DNA of 64,000 bases from Natrinema salsiterrestre (lineage in GTDB: Archaea; Halobacteriota; Halobacteria; Halobacteriales; Natrialbaceae). The DNA is taken from the NCBI RefSeq assembly GCF_029502005.1, contig NZ_JAMQOT010000002.1, forward strand, positions 558,001 through 622,000, written 5' to 3'. Below the pieces are notes generated by a model. The model was not told where the DNA came from and made no database searches. It saw only the letters and a list, made by a program, of their open reading frames with translations. Position 1 is the stretch's first letter, and every line of letters starts with the position of its first letter. Positions 1 to 7,775 of this stretch are shown in pieces. Position numbers and translations under genes: made by a program.

Positions 1-27
1 GGCTCGCTGGAGGGCGACCGTGAGTAG
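1..27 (+). CDS. C-terminal tail of an upstream protein (partial)
   Basis: Frame 1 is open from the window edge for eight codons (GSLEGDRE) and stops with TAG at 25-27. The acidic composition suits a haloarchaeal protein tail. Eight residues cannot identify a product, so this is only a suggestion that a gene runs in from the left. Confidence 0.3.
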   Translation, partial: GSLEGDRE

Positions 28-110
28 CACCGCCCCCACCGCAGTCGCCGCCCCCGATACCGGATCGACTGCCAGCGTCCCGCACCCCGATCGACCCCCC
101 GTCACCAGCA

Positions 111-242
111 ATGCCCGATACCCTCTGCCCGGAGTGTCTGTCCAGCCCCTGTGACGTGACCGATCGAGCGGTCACCGACGACGGACTCCGAACGACCTTC
201 GAGTGCCAGCACTGCGGCCACGTCTGGGTCGTCGTCTTCTGA
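111..242 (+). CDS. small zinc-binding protein, 43 aa
   Basis: ATG at 111 opens a 43-residue protein ending in TGA at 240-242. It has two cysteine pairs, CPEC at residues 6-9 and CQHC at 32-35 followed by GH, with a further Cys14. This is the layout of a one-domain zinc ribbon. Haloarchaea carry many such CPxC microproteins with regulatory or unknown roles. No Shine-Dalgarno sequence is visible, which is usual for leaderless haloarchaeal mRNA. The target and function are unknown. The reading is supported by the intact cysteine pattern and the short, acidic central part. Confidence 0.6.
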   Translation: MPDTLCPECLSSPCDVTDRAVTDDGLRTTFECQHCGHVWVVVF

Positions 243-389
243 TCGACGGCCCAGATGTACCTGGCGCAATCGCTGGAATTCTCGACGCCGACGATCTGCC
301 ACTCGAATACCAGTCGGCATGACTGTTGGCGAATAAAATGCTATTTTCTCACGGGCAAACTGTGACACCCTAATACGTAAACGTGCTTG

Positions 390-980
390 CTAATCCAGGT
401 TGGAGATTAGTTTAGTCGGCGCAGTGAGTTCGACTCGAGTACCGTCGAGCGAGCGTGCCGACAGTCGGACCTCCACTTCGACCACATCTTCCTCAGAATG
501 AGTGGTTTCCATAACCGTGAGCAAGGTGTTGGCACGACCCGCCGTCGTTCCAAGCGGATATGCATATCGGCGCTTCGAAGGGAATGACTCCTTGGTTTCC
601 GAGGGAGATCCCCACACCGAACTATAGGCGGTCGCTCCACCGGGATCGAGGATCGTCCTGACATCACCGGTCACCGAAAGTTCGATGATAACGTCTGACC
701 AAAGCCCGTCCCGTTGTATTGCCCAGACGATATCCACAGCCACCGTTTGCACCGTCGTTCGATTGGGGATCGACATCCCGAGGACTGCGTTGTCGTCCTC
801 GACAGGGGTAACAGGAAGGCTGAGAGACTCGATCCGTTCACCGTCCTTTCGGACGACGGTACTATCGCCACTCCGTTCGAATCCGAGGCTGGATGATCCA
901 TACAGGGCATTGCCAACAATCGCACCAGTGCCGCCGAATGCGCTGAGTCCCCCGATGGCGATCACGTTGCGCCGCTTCAT
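390..980 (-). CDS. secreted or membrane-anchored hypothetical protein
   Basis: This 196-residue protein is not assigned to a known family. Residues 1-4 (MKRR) are followed by a hydrophobic, glycine-rich stretch to about residue 28, like an archaeal export signal or N-terminal anchor. The remainder is polar and probably extracellular beta-rich domain. On the minus strand an AT-rich TATA-like sequence lies at about 1021-1032, upstream of the ATG at 980. Codon use and base composition are AT-richer than in housekeeping genes of the window, fitting a variable strip that runs up to the tRNA at 2416. The N-terminus resembles other haloarchaeal secreted proteins, but no function can be claimed. Confidence 0.6.
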   Translation of the reverse strand: MKRRNVIAIGGLSAFGGTGAIVGNALYGSSSLGFERSGDSTVVRKDGERIESLSLPVTPVEDDNAVLGMSIPNRTTVQTVAVDIVWAIQRDGLWSDVIIELSVTGDVRTILDPGGATAYSSVWGSPSETKESFPSKRRYAYPLGTTAGRANTLLTVMETTHSEEDVVEVEVRLSARSLDGTRVELTAPTKLISNLD

Positions 981-1179
981 TTTAACCGACTTTCATTCTC
1001 ATCCACGAAGGACCTTCTGGTAATAAAATATTGATAACTGTGTTATCTGTACTTATTGCTGTCCTCGTGATTATGTATCGTGTCCATCAATGAGCTGCCG
1101 CGCAAGTACCAATCGAGGTGGACTGTCGGTGAATAGCATCTCATTTCACACGGTTGCACCGCACTGCCTCTTCTCAGGG

Positions 1180-1623
1180 TTACGTAGTGCGGTTGTCCCG
1201 GTGAAGTACGAAATCCCGTCCACGGTGGAGGATGATTCCGACGACGTACGCGATCGTACCGAAGCCGATTGATGCGCCTGCAGCGATTGCAAGACTGACT
1301 GGATCGAAGAGGAAGGCGAACTTACCGGTAAGCGAGTGGCTCGAAAGCCCGAGGAATGCCCACTCGGCGTAAAACCCTTGGTAGGCAGCGAACAGCGAGA
1401 TCCATGCAGCGAGCAATCCACCACGCCGGTATCCGACAGTGACCGCCACGATGATCCCGAGATATGTCGCATTCCCTGGAAGGAGGATAGCGCACCCTTC
1501 AACGGAGAACAGGTCAGTCGCGTACGCAACGAACGTCCCGAGGAAGATGAAAGGGACGACGAGAAACGTGAGATTTCGCTCGAACTGGCTGCCGAAGAGG
1601 TGTCCGCGGAGGGCAAGCGCCAT
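1180..1623 (-). CDS. small integral membrane protein, unknown
   Basis: This 147-residue protein has about four hydrophobic segments, near residues 18-36, 44-62, 68-86 and 105-132, with short charged loops and a basic C-terminus. No conserved catalytic motif is visible. A TATA-like stretch on the minus strand near 1638-1650 lies about 25 nt before the ATG at 1621-1623, which suggests a short-leader transcript. It lies in the AT-richer strip left of the tRNA gene, next to a secreted hypothetical protein and a decayed toxin-antitoxin pair. This suggests accessory DNA rather than a core function. Confidence 0.6.
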   Translation of the reverse strand: MALALRGHLFGSQFERNLTFLVVPFIFLGTFVAYATDLFSVEGCAILLPGNATYLGIIVAVTVGYRRGGLLAAWISLFAAYQGFYAEWAFLGLSSHSLTGKFAFLFDPVSLAIAAGASIGFGTIAYVVGIILHRGRDFVLHRDNRTT

Positions 1624-1740
1624 ACACCATTCGTGTTGTTAATTTATCAAAACGGTTTGGGTCCGATCGCAGTGTTCCAGTACGAGCGCTTATAATCGTA
1701 TTCTCACTATTCGTACCCACATAGCGAGTGCAACGCGCAA

Positions 1741-1995
1741 CGACCGCACTGGGGCGTAGAGTTCTATTCCGAGAGCGACGAGAGTGTCACCGCCAAAGAT
1801 CTCGAGACCGGGCTCGCCCGCGGCGGGGAGACGCGTGCGGATGCACTCGCACAGCTGGCCGAGGTCCTCGAGCTTCACGAGGACGGCGGCGAGTCGATCG
1901 ACGATCCCGACACGTTTCTCGAAGAGGAGTTCGAGTGCGACGCCGACGATCTCGAAGACGTCGACGAAGCGGACCGATCCGATTTCATGCAGTAA
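1741..1995 (+). pseudogene. decayed HicB-family antitoxin
   Basis: This frame encodes a HicB-like sequence. It includes SVTAKDLETGLARGGETR, then an Ala/Leu helix (ADALAQLAEVLELHEDG), an acidic tail and the ending DFMQ before TAA at 1993-1995. The block 'D-ETG-A--GETR-EAL--L-E' is typical of haloarchaeal HicB antitoxins. The frame has no ATG, GTG or TTG between the upstream in-frame TAA (1693-1695) and the HicB core, and the usual N-terminal strand is missing or unrecognisable. It therefore cannot be translated as a normal HicB, and I read it as a truncated relic. A TATA-like sequence sits at about 1688-1697. A HicA-like relic follows in the same frame. Confidence 0.7.
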
Positions 1996-2244
1996 CGGAT
2001 CGTCCGGACGACTTTTTCCGGCCACGAGGTCGTCGAAGTATTATCGTCGTTCGGCTACAGGCCCGTCTCACGCCACGGGAGTCACGTTCGCCTCCGGTAC
2101 GAGAATACCGACACCGGTGAGGTCCGCCACGCCGACGTTCCCCAACACAGCGAAATCGAGATCGAACCCCTTCGGAGCATCGCCGATCAGTGCGGTGCTG
2201 ACGACTTCGACGAGTGATGTCGATGGATCGATGAACATAGCTGA
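1996..2244 (+). pseudogene. decayed HicA-family toxin
   Basis: Directly after the HicB relic, the same frame encodes a HicA-like protein. It reads TTFSGHEVVEVLSSFGY, a conserved SRHGSHVRLRY carrying the catalytic-histidine region, then DVPQHSEIEIEPLRSIADQ and GADDFDE. A TGA at 2215-2217 interrupts the frame, but the following codons read CRWIDEHS and then TGA, which is the standard HicA C-terminus. A TGG-to-TGA change would explain the stop. No start codon exists between the HicB stop and TTFSG. The gene therefore lacks a start and carries a premature stop. HicA is normally a small mRNA interferase; this copy looks dead. Confidence 0.7.
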
Positions 2245-2415
2245 TTCACTGCGTACCTCAGTTCTCTCCAATACCGTCGACGAGTTCGAGACCGGTCCTC
2301 CTCGTCACCGTTCCGGATCTGGACGCGATGTTCGCCGTCGATCTCGCCGTTTTCGCGGAAGCATCTCTCGAGGCAGCGATCGCGCGTTGCTCCTCGTATT
2401 GCGATGCGGGAAAAG

Positions 2416-2488
2416 TGGGCCGGCGCAGATTCGAACTGCGGTTACGGCCACCCGAAGGCCGAAGGATACCAAGCTACCCCACCGGCCC
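2416..2488 (-). tRNA. tRNA-Pro (anticodon CGG)
   Basis: Read on the minus strand, the 73 nt fold as a tRNA. The acceptor stem is GGGCCGG pairing with CCGGCCC, with discriminator A. The anticodon stem is CGGCC/GGCCG around the 7-nt loop TTCGGGT, giving anticodon CGG. The T arm is CGCAG/CTGCG around TTCGAAT. No intron is present and CCA is not encoded. A TTAAA sequence about 30 nt upstream (2517-2521) could be its TATA box. The 3' end faces the variable strip 1-2415, so this is a plausible integration target. I saw no second copy of its 3' end in the window. Confidence 0.95.
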
Positions 2489-2594
2489 GCACATTCTGAG
2501 TGTACGCATCCGTTCGTTTAACGCTTCCGAAAGTCGCCGTCGGATCACCCGAGGGAGGTCCGATTCCTCGAGTCAGCGATACCCCAGAGTCCCT

Positions 2595-3197
2595 TCAAAA
2601 CCGCTCGTAGCCGTCCGTATCCAGGTAGTGGTGGGCGACGGTGATCGCTTGATCCGCGTGCAGCAGTTCGGGGCCGAGCCGAAGCCGCTGGTCGCCGAAG
2701 CCCTCGAGCAGCGCCGCCTCCGCGTCGGTGACGTCCCGGTGGTCGGACAGGACGAAGATCGAATCGGCGAGCGCCTCCGCACCGACGTCGACTACCGCGT
2801 CGCCGTCCTCGTGGAGCTGGACGATCGGGCCGTCGTCGGCGATGGCCTCGAGCGTGCCCTCGAAGCCGCGGCGGTAGAGCTCGATACCGGGGCTGGGTTC
2901 GGCGGGCAGCGCGCCGATGGCGTCCTCGCGGTGCTCGAGGGCCTTGCGAACCAGTGCGGCGGTGCTTCGTTCGTCGGGGTTGAGCCGCTGGAGTTCCCGT
3001 CCGTCGAAGGTGATGGTGTATTCGTCCCGAGCGATCAGGTGGACGCGGACGTCCTCCCGGATGCCGTGGGAGGTGACAAATGCGGCGGTGATCGAGCGAC
3101 AGAGCGCGTCGAGGCGACCGGCCCCGCCCGCGAGGTCGTCGAGCGAGAACTCGGGCGTCGTGGGGACGTCGTGACCGATGAGTACGAACTGGCGCAT
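2595..3197 (-). CDS. trmY: tRNA (pseudouridine(54)-N1)-methyltransferase TrmY
   Basis: The 200-residue protein starts MRQFVLIGHDVPTTPEF and has the C-terminal VLSDHRDVTDAEAALL segment that forms the SAM-binding knot of this SPOUT family. TrmY methylates N1 of pseudouridine 54 in the T loop of archaeal tRNAs, giving m1-Psi54, in the cytoplasm. Its length equals the family norm (about 195-200). It lies 107 nt downstream of the tRNA-Pro gene on the same strand and about 3 kb from pus10, the enzyme that makes pseudouridine 54. Confidence 0.9.
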   Translation of the reverse strand: MRQFVLIGHDVPTTPEFSLDDLAGGAGRLDALCRSITAAFVTSHGIREDVRVHLIARDEYTITFDGRELQRLNPDERSTAALVRKALEHREDAIGALPAEPSPGIELYRRGFEGTLEAIADDGPIVQLHEDGDAVVDVGAEALADSIFVLSDHRDVTDAEAALLEGFGDQRLRLGPELLHADQAITVAHHYLDTDGYERF

Positions 3198-3257
3198 ACC
3201 GGACGGAGGCCGGCCGGCGGGATAGCCGCCACGGTTCGGTGCCGGGTCGGTCGCCGC

Positions 3258-3815
3258 TCACGACTGGGTCCCGAATCGCCGGACGATCGGGGCGGTGACG
3301 AGTTCGAGTCCGGGCATGCCGTCGCGATACCAGGCGAGGGCGGCGACGGCGAAGAGGCCGAACTGGACCCACTCGTAGGGACCCAGCGTGTAGTAGTGGA
3401 GGATCGCATCGAGAATCCCGGCGACGGGCTCTTCGGGGGGCTGCTTGAGGACCGGCCACAGGAGGTAGGCGGCGTGGGCGAATTCCCCGGAGAGGACCGC
3501 GGGCGGGATATCCGAGAGGAGGTGCGAGCCGTAGCCGACGAGGAAGCCGACGCCGACCGCTCGGTGTCGGAGCCGATCCGAGACGAGGAGAACGGCCGGG
3601 ACGAGGAGGGCGACGACGAACAGCGAGTGTGCGAGGGTTCGGCCGCCAGGCAAGATCCCGAAATTCCACGCGAGGGGTTTGTCGATCAGGTCCGGGGTCT
3701 GCGACCCGACGGCGAGTGCGATGACCGGGAGGGCGGACGGCGGCCGATCGAACCGCTGGCGGATGCTGATGGTGTATAACAGGTAGGCGACGGCGAGGTG
3801 TCCCCAGGGCCACAT
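3258..3815 (-). CDS. YdjM-like metal-dependent hydrolase family membrane protein
   Basis: The chosen start is ATG 3813-3815 (MWPWGHLAVAYLL), the usual beginning of the family. The longer frame up to 3890 adds an unlikely cysteine-rich lead. The 185-residue protein has several membrane segments and the conserved histidine and aspartate signatures GHLAVAYL, SQTPDLIDKP, AHSLFV and GYGSHLLSDIP. These match the DUF457/YdjM 'LexA-binding, membrane-bound metal-dependent hydrolase' family. The substrate is unknown. It follows trmY's start region on the same strand with 60 nt between them, so co-transcription with trmY is possible. Confidence 0.75.
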   Translation of the reverse strand: MWPWGHLAVAYLLYTISIRQRFDRPPSALPVIALAVGSQTPDLIDKPLAWNFGILPGGRTLAHSLFVVALLVPAVLLVSDRLRHRAVGVGFLVGYGSHLLSDIPPAVLSGEFAHAAYLLWPVLKQPPEEPVAGILDAILHYYTLGPYEWVQFGLFAVAALAWYRDGMPGLELVTAPIVRRFGTQS

Positions 3816-3923
3816 CCCCCGGCAGTACGCCGAAGGGATGCATAGGGGCTTCGACTCGAGCCCGTTTCGACACTGCATAGGCATGGCCAACCGTTTCCCC
3901 GATATCCGATATGGAGTGAGTAC

Positions 3924-4109
3924 ATGGCGAAATCAGAGCCGTCGAAGCCCGGCGGGAAACGGCAGTTGTTCGCGATGCTCGAGGGGCGGCCCTGCCCGGA
4001 CTGCGCCGAGGGCGAACTCGAGCGAGGGCGCTACAAGAACAACAGAGCGGTCGTCTGTGACAGCTGCGAAACGCCGCGGGTACAGGTCTGGTCGGCCTCG
4101 CTCGAGTAG
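3924..4109 (+). CDS. HVO_A0556-like zinc finger protein
   Basis: This 61-residue protein has one zinc-binding site formed by CPDC (residues 24-27) and CDSC (45-48), preceded by the helix RQLFAMLEG and followed by a conserved TPRVQVW end. It resembles the small haloarchaeal zinc finger family named after HVO_A0556; this is recalled, not searched. Its function is unknown. It is transcribed divergently from the hydrolase gene at 3258-3815 and convergently with another zinc microprotein gene at 4146-4304. Confidence 0.7.
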   Translation: MAKSEPSKPGGKRQLFAMLEGRPCPDCAEGELERGRYKNNRAVVCDSCETPRVQVWSASLE

Positions 4110-4145
4110 TCGTCGGCTCGGTCATCGGAAACCGCGACCCCGACG

Positions 4146-4304
4146 CTATCGCTCGAGCGCACCGATCCACGCGTCGCCGCTGCGAACTGCACACCAGTCG
4201 TCGTGTGCATCGTAACACCGCGAGTCCATGGCCTTGCCACAGCGACACCAGTGCTGTGCGTCGCTGGGAACGAGGCGACGGCAGAGCGGACACCGGGTTT
4301 CCAT
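4146..4304 (-). CDS. cysteine-rich zinc microprotein, 52 aa
   Basis: The minus-strand ATG at 4302-4304 opens 52 codons ending in TAG at 4146-4148. Cysteines occur at residues 5, 8, 20, 22, 30 and 38, beginning METRCPLCRRLVPSDAQ and continuing WCRCGKAMDSRCY. The CPxC plus CxC pairs and the conserved-looking DAWIGALE end argue for a true gene. A zinc-binding or protein-interaction role is likely but unproven. It is the third zinc microprotein in the first 4.3 kb. Confidence 0.6.
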   Translation of the reverse strand: METRCPLCRRLVPSDAQHWCRCGKAMDSRCYDAHDDWCAVRSGDAWIGALER

Positions 4305-4427
4305 GTGTGATAACACCACACAGGAACACTTAGCGCTTTTTAGCCCACTGCTTACCGGTTCGAAATCGGAACTGACAACCGACTCGGAGCGACGCGAAAC
4401 TCCGCCTCGACGAGCTGTGGAGGGGTA

Positions 4428-4616
4428 TCACCGGGATCGAGAGCCGGAATAGTCGTGGCCGACGATGAGGGCGAGGACGTGGATCGACAGGAGCGCGACG
4501 AACAGCGACAGGCGCTGCACCGAGTCGATACCGGCGAAGATGACGGGGAGATAGACGATGGGGAGCACGGTTCCGAGCCAGAAGCCGGCGACGGTGACGG
4601 AGCGGTTCAGGTGCAT
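4428..4616 (-). CDS. small two-helix membrane protein
   Basis: This 62-residue protein has two hydrophobic helices (about residues 8-28 and 34-54) and a basic, polar C-terminal tail (HDYSGSRSR). It begins 7 nt after the stop of the DUF7511-like gene on the same strand, so the two probably form one transcript. The family is not recognised and no catalytic residues are evident. Confidence 0.6.
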   Translation of the reverse strand: MHLNRSVTVAGFWLGTVLPIVYLPVIFAGIDSVQRLSLFVALLSIHVLALIVGHDYSGSRSR

Positions 4617-4623
4617 CGTCGGA

Positions 4624-4815
4624 CTAGCGCATCGACTCGAGGTCGACGAAGGAATCGTCGTGAGCCGAGATCCAGGTGGTCATCAGTTCGTCCTCGCCGG
4701 CCCCGCGGGGAAAGATCGCACACTCGGCCGGGGCGTCGTCGTGTTCGACCGTGACGTGGTCGAGTTCGACTGGCGGTTCCTCGGTGGTTGGTGAGTGGAA
4801 ATCGGCGTCGGTCAT
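4624..4815 (-). CDS. DUF7511-like protein
   Basis: This is a 63-residue acidic protein. The core ELDHVTVEHDDAPAECAIFP, then DELMTTWISA and the ending FVDLESMR, match my memory of the haloarchaeal DUF7511 domain; I could not check this. Its function is unknown. It is the first gene of a likely two-gene unit with the small membrane protein at 4428-4616. The 284 nt upstream, to the HtrA gene, show no further gene. Confidence 0.65.
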   Translation of the reverse strand: MTDADFHSPTTEEPPVELDHVTVEHDDAPAECAIFPRGAGEDELMTTWISAHDDSFVDLESMR

Positions 4816-5099
4816 GGGGTATCGGGCGACGGCTACTCGCCGACCGGGGCTACCGGATCCGGTGGTATTGTTATCGAGTATCTAACGGTACCGTTTCCGT
4901 CGATAGCGTTCGGTTCCGGCCCGATTCGAACGGTTCGATCGGGCGAAAAAGAACTCAACGAGCCCTGTCGTGTACGATACCGCTACGGATCGATGCGCGC
5001 GGGAATCCGGAGGCGGGGACGAGGTAACGACCGATTTCGGCCGGCCGTCGACTGGCGGACGACCGACCGCCGTCTCCCAGTGGCGTCCGGAACGACGGG

Positions 5100-6215
5100 T
5101 TATCTGGAAACCGACGGCCGAGCGCCGAGCGTGAGGTCGCGGGTGATCGTCCGTTCATTCCGTCGGAGACGCATTTCGAGCGTGTCCCCGGGACTGGTCT
5201 CGAGCGCGAGATACGTCGAGAGCGCGTGGCGATCGGGGATCGGGTTGCCGTCCAGCTCGACGATGACGTCACCACCGACGGGGATCGATTCGCCGCGTCG
5301 CTGGACCGTCTCCGAGGAGGGCCGGAGGACGCCGTCGGCGGCCGATCCGTCGGCGACGGAGACGACGAGGATGCCGGTCGCCTCGGGGAGGTCGTTCGCC
5401 TCCGCGACGATGCGATCGACCGTCCTGAGCCCGATTCCCATGTAGGAGTGATCGTACGAGCCCGATTCGATGAGCGCTGGAACGACGCGGCCGGCGAGCG
5501 CCGCCGAGATGGCGAAGGCGATGTTGTCGCCGCCGCCGGAGTTGATGACGCCGACGACGTTCCCCTCGAGGTCGACGAGCGGCCCCCCGCTGTTGCCGGG
5601 GTTGACCGCAGCGTCCGTCTGGATCACGTTCGGGTACGAGAACTGCCGCTGGGGTGCGTTGAGCGTCCGGTCGACGCCGCTGACGATCCCCGCGGACATC
5701 GATCCCTCGAGGCCGTAGGGGTTGCCGACCGCGGCGACCTGCTGACCGACGACGGGGCGGCGCTCAGTCAGGGACAGCGGCGTCGCCGCGTCGGGGGCGT
5801 GATCGACCTCGAGGACGGCCAGATCGCTGTAGTAGTCGCGGCCGACGAGCGTCGTGCTCGTCCAGTCGCCGTTGATGTACTGGAGGTCGGCCGCCTCGCC
5901 GTCCGCGATGACGTGGTCGTTGGTGACGACGTGGCGGTCGTCGTAGAGAAAGCCCGATCCCTGACCCCGACCTTCGGCACCGGTATCCGGATTTTCGATG
6001 CCGAACACGCGGACCTGTGCCACCGATTCGATGATCGCATCGTAGAGGTCGGTAAACGCCGATCCCTCCGCGAGGTTCTCTCGATCGATGGTGTACGAGG
6101 AGTCGCCCTCGATCGAACTATCGGCCTGGGGCTCGGCACAGCCGGCGACGGCACCGGCGAGGCCGGCGCTCGCGGCGGCGAGAAGAGAGCGCCGACCGAG
6201 TCGGGAATCCTGCAT
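5100..6215 (-). CDS. HtrA/DegP-type serine protease lipoprotein with PDZ domain
   Basis: The 371-residue protein opens with twin arginines (GRRSLLAA) and a lipobox ending LAGAVAGC with Cys26, so it is probably exported by Tat and anchored as a lipoprotein outside the cell. The trypsin-like triad is visible: His101 (VTNDHVI), Asp131 (YYSDLAVL) and Ser209 (NPGNSGGP). A single PDZ domain fills residues 260-365. HtrA proteases degrade misfolded exported proteins. The ATG at 6215 lies 120 nt from the divergent pus10 start, so the two genes share a promoter region. Confidence 0.9.
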   Translation of the reverse strand: MQDSRLGRRSLLAAASAGLAGAVAGCAEPQADSSIEGDSSYTIDRENLAEGSAFTDLYDAIIESVAQVRVFGIENPDTGAEGRGQGSGFLYDDRHVVTNDHVIADGEAADLQYINGDWTSTTLVGRDYYSDLAVLEVDHAPDAATPLSLTERRPVVGQQVAAVGNPYGLEGSMSAGIVSGVDRTLNAPQRQFSYPNVIQTDAAVNPGNSGGPLVDLEGNVVGVINSGGGDNIAFAISAALAGRVVPALIESGSYDHSYMGIGLRTVDRIVAEANDLPEATGILVVSVADGSAADGVLRPSSETVQRRGESIPVGGDVIVELDGNPIPDRHALSTYLALETSPGDTLEMRLRRNERTITRDLTLGARPSVSR

Positions 6216-6335
6216 AGCCGGGGGATGGGACCCGACCCATTTGAACCTCCGGGCCGTCGGCTGGCGGTTTCGGCCACCGGCGGTCGTTCCCCCGAAGGGA
6301 AAACGTGTTACCCGCGGCTCCCCGAGTCACGGGAT

Positions 6336-7715
6336 ATGATCACGGAAGACGCCCGCGCGTTGCTGGCGACGGGAGCGATCTGCGACTCCTGTCTCGGGCG
6401 GCCCTTCGCCGAGCGGAGTTTCGGGCTGACCAACGCCGAGCGGGGCCGGGCGCTGCGCACGACGGTCGCGCTCGCCGACGACGACGACTTCGAACCCACC
6501 GACCCCGCGGACTGCTGGGTCTGCGAGGGGTACTGCGGCACCTTCGACGCCATCGCCGACGCGATCGTGGACGCTCTCGAGGCCGTCGACTTCGCCACCT
6601 ACCAGGTCGGGTCGCGAGTCACGCCGCTCGTCGAAGAGAACGAGCGACTCCTCCGGGAGGACGCCGGTCTCGAGCCCGACGCCGGCGAGTCGATGAAGCG
6701 CGAGGTCAACCGCGAAGTCGGCCGACGCGTCGGCGCGGCGACCGGAACCGAGGTCGACTTCGACCGGCCCGACGTGCTCGCGATCGTCGATCTCGAGGGG
6801 TTCGACCCGCTCGAGGCCCTCGAGTCGGGCACCGTCACGAGCCACGCGGTCGACGTCCAGGTCAACCCCGCGTTCGTCTACGGCCGCTACCGCAAACTCG
6901 AGCGCGATATCCCGCAGACGGAGTGGCCTTGCCGGGAGTGTGGCGGCAGCGGCATTCAACTGGGCGACGACGGCGAGGAACCATGTGACTACTGCGGCGG
7001 CTCCGGCTACATGTACGATACCAGCGTCGAACAGGTCGTTCGACCCCACGTCGTCGAAGCTATGGACGGCGACGAAGGAACGTTCCACGGCGCGGGACGG
7101 GAAGACGTCGACGCCCGCATGCTCGAGGGCGGGCGGCCGTTCGTCCTCGAGGTGAAACGGCCTCGCGAGCGCGATCCGGACCCCGACGCGCTCGAGCGCG
7201 AGATCAACGCGGCCGCTGACGGCTCCGTCGAGGTCGAGGGGCTGCGGCTCGCGACCTACGAGATGGTCGAACGCGTCAAGGAACACGACGCGAGCAAACG
7301 GTACCGGGCCGACGTCGAGTTCGCGGAGCCGGTCGAGGAGGACGCCCTCGAAACGGCGCTCGCCGAACTCGAGGGGACGACCGTCGATCAGTACACGCCC
7401 GAGCGGGTCGACCACCGGCGAGCGGGACTGACCCGCGAGCGAACCGTCTACGGGATCGACGGCGACCTCCGCTCGCCGACCGAGGCCGAAATTCGGATCC
7501 ACGGCGAGGGCGGCCTCTACGTGAAAGAGCTCATCAGCAGCGACAACGGCCGGACCGAGCCGAGTCTGGCGGGCCTCCTCGAGACCGACGCCGAGGTGAC
7601 GGCGCTGGACGTGACCGGCGTCGAGGGAGCGGACGAGCCGTTCGAGCTCGAGGAGTACTTCCTGGACGAACGGCCCGCGGACCGCGACGACGAGGTCGCG
7701 GAGACGGCCGACTGA
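6336..7715 (+). CDS. pus10: tRNA pseudouridine synthase Pus10
   Basis: The start is ATG 6336, giving MITEDARALLATGAICDSC; the open frame extends further upstream but antisense to htrA. The 459-residue enzyme has an N-terminal cysteine-rich region (CDSC, CWVC), a CRECGGSG plus CDYCGGSG pair that looks like a DnaJ-type zinc insert, and the catalytic loop HGAGREDVDARML containing the active aspartate. Pus10 makes pseudouridine 54 and 55 in archaeal tRNA. RNase HII follows after 60 nt on the same strand. TrmY, which methylates Psi54, is encoded nearby at 2595-3197. Confidence 0.92.
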   Translation: MITEDARALLATGAICDSCLGRPFAERSFGLTNAERGRALRTTVALADDDDFEPTDPADCWVCEGYCGTFDAIADAIVDALEAVDFATYQVGSRVTPLVEENERLLREDAGLEPDAGESMKREVNREVGRRVGAATGTEVDFDRPDVLAIVDLEGFDPLEALESGTVTSHAVDVQVNPAFVYGRYRKLERDIPQTEWPCRECGGSGIQLGDDGEEPCDYCGGSGYMYDTSVEQVVRPHVVEAMDGDEGTFHGAGREDVDARMLEGGRPFVLEVKRPRERDPDPDALEREINAAADGSVEVEGLRLATYEMVERVKEHDASKRYRADVEFAEPVEEDALETALAELEGTTVDQYTPERVDHRRAGLTRERTVYGIDGDLRSPTEAEIRIHGEGGLYVKELISSDNGRTEPSLAGLLETDAEVTALDVTGVEGADEPFELEEYFLDERPADRDDEVAETAD

Positions 7716-7775
7716 ACGCGGGCTTCCCCGCGACGAGTCGCAACGATTTTCCTCACCGCTACCGACGGAGAGCGT

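Noticed and set aside
2245-2415. possible further coding relic between hicA and tRNA-Pro
   Set aside because: Short frames with protein-like runs (for example a minus-strand RENGEIDGEHRVQIRNG) exist, but no family or start could be supported.
2328-3779. 483-residue plus-strand frame
   Set aside because: It runs antisense to trmY and the YdjM-like gene. It has the Val/Arg/Asp/Gly-rich composition usual for shadow frames and no recognisable motif.
2545-4329. 594-residue minus-strand frame rich in Arg, Pro and Ala
   Set aside because: The composition is that of a shifted frame of GC-rich coding DNA. It overlaps better-supported genes on both strands.
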